Shown here: positions 57,297 through 64,000 of the stretch, in pieces
How the letters are laid out: each line of letters begins with the position of its first letter
Position numbering within the stretch: position 1 is the stretch's first letter
Assembly: GCF_000801105.2 (NCBI RefSeq)
Contig: NC_079515.1
Span: 18,685,407 to 18,749,406 of the forward strand
DNA from: Raphanus sativus
Taxonomy: Eukaryota; Streptophyta; Magnoliopsida; Brassicales; Brassicaceae
Length of the DNA stretch: 64,000 nt
Direction: 5' to 3'
Made by a program: the position numbers and the translations under genes
Notes under the pieces: model-generated
Database searches by the model: none
Seen by the model: only the letters and a program-made list of their open reading frames with translations
What the model was told of the DNA's origin: nothing

Positions 57297-57476
57297 TTGT
57301 CTCTCTCTTTGTCTCTCTCTCGTTGTCTCTCTCTCTGTCTCTCTCTCTGTCTCTCTCTCTGTCTCTCTCTTGGTCTCTCTCTTGGTCTCTCTCTCGTTGT
57401 GTCTCTCGTTTTCTCTCTCGTTGTGTCTCTCGTTTTCTCTCTCGTTGTCTCTCTGTCTCTCTCTCGTTGTCTCTTA
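57297..57476. repeat. Polypyrimidine TCTCTG/TCTCTC tract
   Basis: Over 170 bases of TCTCTCTG- and TCTCGTT-type repeats inside the Mutator-like element, just before the acidic passenger frame. The reading frames across it (all Ser/Leu/Val) are artefacts. Confidence 0.95.
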
Positions 57477-57511
57477 CCATTTTGTATGTCTTTGTTTTGC
57501 AGGTATCAACA

Positions 57512-58009
57512 ATGGAGCCGTGGTCTGATGTGAATGTAGAGTGGAATGATGTACCTTCTTTTGATCCGGGGACACCTGATTCTCCTGATATTGACTCTGA
57601 TGGTGAAGATAGAAGAGAGCGCAACGACTACAACATTGAGAAGGATGCCATGAACTTTGTTGATGAGCCTCCAGTAAAGCTTAACCTGTATCCAGAGACA
57701 GAATCAGATGAAGAGGCAGACGTGGAAGAGAATCAGAGAAAAGAGGTTCAAAGAACTATCCCCACACATCCTAAAACAACAAGCACCAGCGCCTTCTTCA
57801 CCTCGCTTTTGACTTCATTCACAACATCTTCCATTCTTGCAGAAATCTCGGTCTCTAACTTCAATCCAAACTCTTCAAACTTTGTCTTCTCTTCTTGGGC
57901 ATCCCTTTCTTCTTCCACACGACCAGTCAACATGCCCTGTTCAAGTCTCCCTATCCTAAACGACAATGCTTCAACCTCATCCAACAAAGCCTCATCAACC
58001 CATTTGTAA
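57512..58009 (+). CDS. Acidic passenger ORF of the Mutator-like element
   Basis: A 165-residue frame that starts after an acceptor-like TTTTGCAG with MEPWSDVNVEWNDVPSFDPG. The first about 80 residues are acidic and have normal protein composition (PDSPDIDSDGEDRRERND, then NFVDEPPVKLNLYPETESDEE). The rest overlaps the GRF gene on the other strand and is Ser/Thr-rich, so it is probably antisense noise. The acidic part may be the N-terminal piece of a transposon-coded or captured protein; the family is not recognised. Confidence 0.4.
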   Translation: MEPWSDVNVEWNDVPSFDPGTPDSPDIDSDGEDRRERNDYNIEKDAMNFVDEPPVKLNLYPETESDEEADVEENQRKEVQRTIPTHPKTTSTSAFFTSLLTSFTTSSILAEISVSNFNPNSSNFVFSSWASLSSSTRPVNMPCSSLPILNDNASTSSNKASSTHL

Positions 58010-58295
58010 CTGTGATTATCATTACTCAGCTACAAACATAGAAAAATTGATTCATCCACACATTTTGAACAATCACATTTTGAACAATCACATTTGTAAC
58101 TGTAATTATAAACAAACTAACCCTTTTCTCTGCCGCAAAAGCACAACGAAAGTATCTCCTGTAAGGATTTGGCTTCGAATTTGACATCAAGGGGATAACT
58201 AATTCTCCACACCAACATCTCTTCGGAACACCAACAACACGACCTCTTGCTCAACCCGTAGAGACTCCACTCGAATTTCCCGATTCATGACTCAT
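57748..58295 (-). pseudogene. GRF zinc-finger, coiled-coil, membrane-tail protein, with stop codon
   Basis: Minus-strand exons 58295-58122 and 58029-57748 join in frame (AAAAGG|CTGAGT). The N-terminal GRF-type zinc finger is CWCGE, then NPYRRYFRCAF and DNHSYKWVDEA. It is followed by a coiled coil (residues about 75-130, LLDEVEALSFRIGRLEQG and FEEFGLKLETEISARMED) and a C-terminal hydrophobic segment (ALVLVVLGCVGIVL), which would anchor it in a membrane. Codon 15 is a stop (TGA at 58253-58251), so as written the protein is cut off unless a later start is used. Such small GRF proteins are numerous in Brassicaceae. Here the gene lies inside a Mutator-like element, which suggests gene capture or carriage. 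Confidence 0.75.
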
Positions 58296-61200
58296 ACTTT
58301 CTGGGTCTGGGCAAACGGAATCTCTCTCTGAATTTTTAGGTTTTAGGGTTCTAAAGACATGAATTCGATTTTGGGGGTTTTAAAGGGGTTTCAGGTCGGG
58401 TTTAAATCGTTTCTTACTCGGATCTTTATCTGGGTCGAAGTGTACCAATACGAACCGGTTTACTATCGGTTCATGTAATAAACCATGAAAACCAACTTAA
58501 ATCTTGGTCTGTGGGGAAACGGGTTTTGATCTTTTCTCGTATGTGGAAAGACGTTGTTATAGTTGGTCTGTGTGCAATTGGGACGAGGCTTAAACTTTGT
58601 GTACATTTATTACTATGCCATAGTTACGGTGGGGAAATAGGTCGTTTTCCCGCTGTTTAGTCAAAAAGTCCATAGATGAAAAAAAAAGACATGCAAAAGA
58701 AGACTTGTAGGATGGAAAATAAAAGAAAACGACCATCAGCTTGATGAAGAAGTCTTGGAACAAAGACTATGAACCACAAGGTTGTCTGCTTGATAAATAC
58801 AAGGCCTAAAAGTATACAAAGACTATGAGTTGGATGGGTATAATGACCAACTCTTAAGACAAAGGAAGAATGACAAATTATCTGAAATCAGTCTTAACAT
58901 AAAGACTAGCTTGGCTTAGGATTTGTTGGATGAAAAAAAAAACGACTACCGACCTGAGACAAAGTCTGAAAAGCTCGCAAGACAAACACTATGATGAGGT
59001 TGTTTGTAATTTGGTGGAGAAAGAACAATTTAAGACAGCTGATACAAAAGTGGCTCTGAAGAGTCTTTTGACAAAGGCTGCCAACGGCTTAACGAATCAT
59101 AACACACAGATTCTAAACAAGGACTATGAATCGAAAAGAGATTCTTAACTCTAGACAAAGACAATATGGGTCCGTCCGTTAATAGATATGTTGGATAGAA
59201 ACATTGACCAGCGGCTTAGACGTTTAAAAGGTCATTAGATGAATAAAAACGACTAATGGCTGAGAGAATACTTGTTTTTAAAAGTCACAAAGACAGACCA
59301 AAAAGCTTAAAAGTAGACGAAGACTATATGTTGGATGTATAGAATCACCAACTGTCTCTAAGTAGTCTAAAGACTGATATGAAATGAAAACTTCCACGGC
59401 TATGGAAACTCTCTAAACAGTCTTTCGAGAAATGTCTCACAGCTTAGAAAAGTCTTTCCAGAAAGACTTGCATCCAATTAAGACTTGTTGGATGGCAAAA
59501 CAACTTATAAACTGCCACCCATCGGCTTAAAGAAACCAACTGCTTAGAGATTCTTGACAACGAATATGAGTCAAACACGGATTCATATTTAACCACCCGA
59601 CTTAGAAGTCTCTTGAGAAAGTCTATGCCATAGACTTGTTGGATGGTAGAAATCAACTAACGAATTGCTATATTAATAAAGACCACCAACGGCTCTAAAA
59701 AAATCATAAAGCAAAGCTTCATGACAAACAGGTTCTTGTGTGAGCACATGGCTTAAGGTTTCATCTGAAAAAGACTATGGCTTGGTTTTGGTGCTTGGTT
59801 TTGGTATAGTAACCAATAGCTTTAAAATGTCTCAAGAGTCAAGACAAAGACTATAGATGGAAAAACAACCTACGGCTCAAATGAAATAAAATTCTCATGA
59901 CTGAGACGAGACTATGGATGGGGAGAACTGATTCTTTACTCTGCCAGACCACTTCCAATAGAAAGTCCCAACACACAGACTATGAACCACAATATGGAAA
60001 TAATGGCCAACTCATACTCTGAAATAATTCTTAAACAAAGACTACCATTTACCAGTGGCTTAAAGAATCATAACGCAAAGATTCTTACTTAACGGCTTAA
60101 ATAAGACTTGTACGATGGAGAAGGCGACCGATAGCTTAAAGATGTTTTAGGAGAAGACTCTGAAAAATTCCATAGATGGGAAAAATGGTTAATAACTTAA
60201 GACTTGTTTATTTGGGGAAAAACACACACAAGCAATGGCTTAAATATGTTTTAAGACAAAGACTCTGAATCACGAGCAAACAAACTATTGAGTTGGATGG
60301 ACATGATGACCAAATCATAATACAAAGACAATGGAAGAATGAAAAATTATCTGAAATCTTGAGACAAAGACTAGAGCTTGGTTTACATTTTGTTGGATGG
60401 GAAAAACAAACGACCAACAGCTTAAGAAAAAGTATGAAAGAAGCTCTTAAGAAAAAAACCATATCCGGAATCAGTCTTGAAGACATAGCTGATACGAAAA
60501 CAGACTCACGATTTGGAAAGTCACACGGCTACAAAGACTACCAAAAGCTTAAGTATGTTTTAAGCTTTCCTAGGATCAAGAGATTCTTACTTAACAGCTT
60601 AAAAAGGCTTGCTGGATGGAGTAAAAAAAAGTAACCAACGGCTTAAAAATGTCTTAAGACAGTCTCTGAAAAGTCCTGAGATGGATAAAAACGACTAATG
60701 GCTTAAACTAGACTTGTTGGATGGAAAAAAAAAAGACAAACAAGAGCTTAAGAGATTTCCTTACACAAAAGAATCTTAACTGAGAGTTGTCTTTTCGACC
60801 AATCAGATAACTAGCGCTTAAGAAAGTAGTTACTTTTCTACCCACGGCTTAGGTCCTCCTTGTTGGGAATAAAGTACAAAATATCACACACAAGATGCTA
60901 GACCAACATTGTAAAAGAATCTTCAGACAGACATTATTATGGCTGAGATAGTGCTTGTTAGATGAAAGAAACAACAAACTGTTTGAAAAAGTCAAAGACA
61001 AATACTATGGACCCAAGGTTTATAGACCTGTCTCTGTTTTAATAACCACAAGGCCCAAATGTAGACAAAGAAAGAGCTCAAACAAAGACAAAGACAACGT
61101 ATGGCTTTAAAATATGTCTTAAGAAAACGACTCTGAAAAAATTCTTAGATGAAAAAAAACACAAGCAGTGGCTTAACACTTATTTGATCAGGGAAAAACA

Positions 61201-61782
61201 CAACCAATAGCTTAAATATGTGTTAAGACAGACTCTGAACTGAGAACTATAGATAACCACAAGGCTTAAAAGCATTGAAGACCAATCAGATAACTATGGG
61301 CTTCAGAAAGTGGCAAAAAACTATGAATTGATTCTTCACTTTGTTTTACCCACGGCTTAAGTCCTTAATGGAAAATGTACAAACGGCATAAAAAGTGTCT
61401 AGACAAAAACAATATGGGTTTGGTTTTTAGACATGCTCGATGGAAAGAATGACCAAGGGCTGAGAAGAAAAGGTCACCAGATGAAAAGAGATGACCAATA
61501 TCTGAAATAATGACAAAGAAAAATGAAGTTATTACAAAAAAGCTATGAATCGGTTTTAGATTTGTGATTCTTTGACAAAGAGTATAATGATTCGTTGGAT
61601 GGCTTACGGTCATATGACAAAGAGTATAATGCTTCGTTGGATGGCTAATACGCCCAATATTTTCAAGGACTACGAATCAAAAACCGATTGTTTACAAATA
61701 TATGGCGAAGTAAAGACTAATTAATTATGATTTTTGTTTTTCAGGTATGTGCTTCAGAAGGTGTTCAAAACCAAATTGTTAG

Positions 61783-64000
61783 AGATTTTGAGGAGATTTT
61801 ATGGGTAGCAGCCTTTTGTGACGGGTATGTGCTTTTCAAACTTGCTTGTAGTTAGTTTCTGAAATTCACATATGTGAAATCAAGATTAAAATGATTTCCA
61901 CTAGATACGTACTTGAATAAGCATCCAAAATCTTAAGATATTAATTTGTTAACCTTTATACATATGTGACAGCTTGAAGTTTATAGGCCAATATTGATTT
62001 TCTCAGGTGTGTGCTTTTCTCATGGAATCTCAAAAGGATTTTTGTGATGTTTATGAATATTAGTGAAGTATGGATTTAGCATCCTCTTTATATTGTATAA
62101 CTTTGCATTTGAATCAATGTTGCTCAAATAAAGCCTTTTAATGTTTCAGAGTAACCACATTTTTGTTTCGTAGAAGAAAACACTGGTCACTTGAAATACT
62201 GCAGGTTAGTGGTTTCCTTTCACGTCTCTGTCTTGATTCTCTAAGTTCCAAGTCTGGTTTTGGTGCTGGCTTACTCATTTATTTTGATCTTGTAATTTTA
62301 ACTTCTGCATCAGCCGATTTTCAAATCCTAATGTGGTGTATCTCAAACCTCCATACATGGGTTTTGCACAATCACTTAAAAATACAAAAACATACATACG
62401 CAATTACATACATGCATATATACGTACTTTCATACTGTGCTTACATACTTCATTGCTTACTTGCTTTCTTGATCTGTTGTTTGATTATTTGCTAACTTAC
62501 TTGCTTCCTTATTTACCCTTCGTTTATACTTCCTTGCTTGCTTGCTTTCTTGATGTACTGCTTCTTTATTCACTTCCCTGATTCATTTTTCACTTCTTTA
62601 TTTCCTTTGTTGATCTGTTATTTATTTATTTGATCCTTGTGTGCTTCCTTCCTTGCTTATATTATTATTTTGATTCCTTACAAGCTTCTTGGTTACTGAA
62701 CTAGCCTACCTCCAATAGAATTTTGTGATCTGATAATATCGACAATATTAGCATCTTTGATTTTTTGTCATTCTGCAGAAACTTATTGCTACTATCCATT
62801 GATAAACAGTTGATTTAATTTTTGATGTTGATACATTTATATTTTTTGCTTAAGGTGTCAGTTATATATATCGTGATTAGAAACTAGAAAGTAGTTCTTA
62901 TATCTATATTCTATGCTTTTACACTCTTAGAGTACTAAATAAAACTAAAAATGATATTTTATATATTATTCAATTTAATTTAAAAATTAAAATTTTGTAA
63001 ATACTTATATAATTTAAAATATTTACATTTCTAAAAATATATATTAAATAGTGATTTTACCTATATAAACCTATATATTTTTTATAACTTGAAAATAAAA
63101 AATTTACGTTTTATTATATAACTCTTACAGTGGTTTTAATTATATAAACCTATATATTTTTAATTATATAAAACTATGTAATTTTTATAATTTTTATAAC
63201 TTTAAAATAAAAAGTTTCGTTTTATTATATAATTTTACATAAACATATATACTTTTAATTATACAAACCTATATAATTTTATTATATATAGGTTTATATA
63301 AAATAAACATAACTTCTTCTGAAGTTGTATATAATTTTATTTAGATTTGGGCGCATTGTTTATTTTAAAAGTTAAGTTTTATTTTTAATAAAAATGATAA
63401 TCACTATTATATATAATTTTAAAAAATTTGAATATTTGAAATTTGATAAGTATTTGAAAAGTCATTTTAAAATTAGATTGAATAATTTATGAAATATCAT
63501 TTTTGTTTTATTTAGTACTGTAAGAGTGTCTTATAAAACTTGAAATATATAAATTATTGATGCAATTATAATTTGTACTAAATAAAAATTGTAAACAAGA
63601 ATAAAATTTCCCTTAGAATATACAAATCAAAATATAGATGTTTTAAATCTAATAAGAAAACAATAGAAATGTCGTAGTACACTAGTAAGTAAGATTGTAT
63701 ATATATCTACTAGACTGGAACTCTATTCATAACAAATGCAAATTTTTTTAAAAAGATCTTCATTACAAAACGAAGCCGTTTTATCTACCATAACGGTTGA
63801 CTAACATGATGTTAGTCAAGATAGATTTTCATATGAATTTTTGAAAATATATTTTTAATGGTGGTAAACAAAGTTTTCCAAAACACCATATATATAGACA
63901 TTAGTTATAGCATGCTGAGAAAAACATATAAAATATTAACAAATTTTTTAAGTTATAAGAAGACACAAAATATTTTGATAAGATCAAATTTCGTAATATA
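61783..64000. other. Tail region: simple and AT-rich sequence
   Basis: The words GGTATGTGCTT, GGGTATGTGCTTTTC and AGGTGTGTGCTTTTC recur at 61744, 61824 and 62007, possibly repeated exon edges. From 62440 to 62670 there is a degenerate CTTG/CTTA/CTTC tetranucleotide tract (CTTGCTTGCTTTCTTGAT and relatives). From about 62940 to the end the sequence is AT-rich with repeated TATATAAACCTATATA words. No gene is recognised. Confidence 0.45.

Larger units (their letters stand above)
56877..58651. mobile_element. Mutator-like element with about 138-bp inverted ends
   Basis: GCTGTTTAG flanks it (56868-56876 and 58652-58660), a 9-bp duplication. The ends begin GGGAAAACGACCTATTTCCCC and are inverted repeats for about 138 bases (56877-57015 and 58513-58651) with few mismatches. 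There is no Mutator transposase. Inside are a (TCTCTG)n tract, a plus-strand acidic frame and a minus-strand GRF zinc-finger gene. The nearly equal ends suggest a fairly recent insertion. Confidence 0.92.
56280..61660 (+). repeat. Purine-rich degenerate repeat array (interrupted)
   Basis: From 56280 to 56867, and again from 58661 to about 61660, the plus strand repeats loosely the words TTGTTGGATGG, AACGACCAACAGCTTAA, GTCTTAAGACAAAGACT and CAAAGACTATGA, in changing order. Examples of TTGTTGGATGG lie at about 56648, 59485, 59637, 60390 and 60715. A longer match pairs 58797-58940 with 60279-60410, both containing GAGTTGGATGG, GGAAGAATGA and AAATTATCTGAAAT. It has no coding sense and strong A/G strand bias. 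The Mutator-like element at 56877-58651 splits it. Confidence 0.7.
55500..61782 (+). other. Possible transcription unit with a very long repeat-filled intron
   Basis: Leader-like exons with good splice sites are visible: about 55500 to 55562 (donor GATAA|GTAAGT), 55719-55777 (donor GTCGAG|GTACGG), and 56077-56185 starting right after GAACAG with ATG (MVSIAWRRKPHLPFFAARV). The next good acceptor, TTTTTCAG, is at 61744. Joined that way the frame closes after 48 residues at 61780-61782. The product is unlike anything I know, so this may be a non-coding RNA or a gene whose coding part was lost. The intervening 5.56 kb is the purine-rich array plus a Mutator-like element. Confidence 0.3.

Noticed and set aside
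57297..57533. Open frames made of Ser/Leu/Val or Arg/Glu repeats.
   Set aside because: They are translations of the TCTCTG tract; no start context or domain is present.
62333..62581. An 82-residue Leu/Tyr-rich frame resembling a membrane protein.
   Set aside because: It translates a degenerate CTTG/CTTA tetranucleotide tract; hydrophobicity follows from the repeat.

Overview
The window is nuclear DNA of a Brassicaceae plant, most likely a Brassica species. It is AT-rich, has intron-containing genes with GT-AG junctions, and is full of Helitrons, MITEs, LINE and SINE fragments. Five genes match, in order and by my recollection of the sequences, a short stretch of Arabidopsis thaliana chromosome 1 around At1g32250 to At1g32360: CML17, SAMBA, an RWD-RING-IBR-RING ubiquitin ligase, the alternative oxidase AOX1D and a CCCH zinc-finger protein. 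That stretch is about 45 kb in the Arabidopsis genome by my recollection, but here other genes of the interval are missing and the gaps are filled by transposons, as expected of a fractionated subgenome after the Brassica triplication (inference).

Layout. 1-2.2 kb: AT-rich repeats. 2.2-2.7 kb: CML17-like gene broken by a one-base frameshift. 4.36-5.91 kb: a Helitron with clean ends. 6.1-6.9 kb: SAMBA, three exons, intact. 7.7-11.3 kb: minus-strand PPR (RFL type) pseudogene carrying two DNA-transposon insertions. One of these holds an array of about 30 units of a 27-bp repeat containing E2F-type sites. 11.5-13.3 kb: two tandem genes of an unrecognised family. 14.4-15.2 kb: retroposon. 15.7-16.5 kb: acidic protein of unknown function. 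17.9-25.7 kb: a pile of Helitrons, one holding a 5'-truncated LINE, and two abutting with no base between them. 27.1-28.2 kb: ROP GTPase pseudogene. 28.4-29.5 kb: non-coding retroposon with an 18-bp target duplication. 31.7-34.2 kb: six-exon RBR ligase, intact. 35.6-36.4 kb: Helitron ends. 39.0-40.7 kb: AOX1D, four exons, intact. 42.8-43.3 kb: Mutator-like element full of telomere-like repeats. 45.4-48.3 kb: LINE, gypsy-like and Copia fragments. 48.7-50.0 kb: GT-rich non-coding retroposon. 50.4-52.0 kb: CCCH zinc-finger gene, intact. 52.1-55.0 kb: a duplicated block downstream of it, one copy of which has gained a LINE and a SINE. 55.5-62 kb: a possible non-coding transcription unit whose large intron would be a purine-rich degenerate repeat array interrupted by a Mutator-like element with two passenger reading frames. 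62-64 kb: simple and AT-rich sequence.

The intact genes act in separate processes: cell-cycle control (SAMBA), ubiquitin transfer (RBR), mitochondrial respiration (AOX1D) and RNA binding (CCCH). Nothing here looks like an operon or a single new pathway. The most unusual material is the E2F-site minisatellite inside a mobile element, the degenerate array at 56-62 kb, the Helitron stack, and the dated insertions in the duplicated block.
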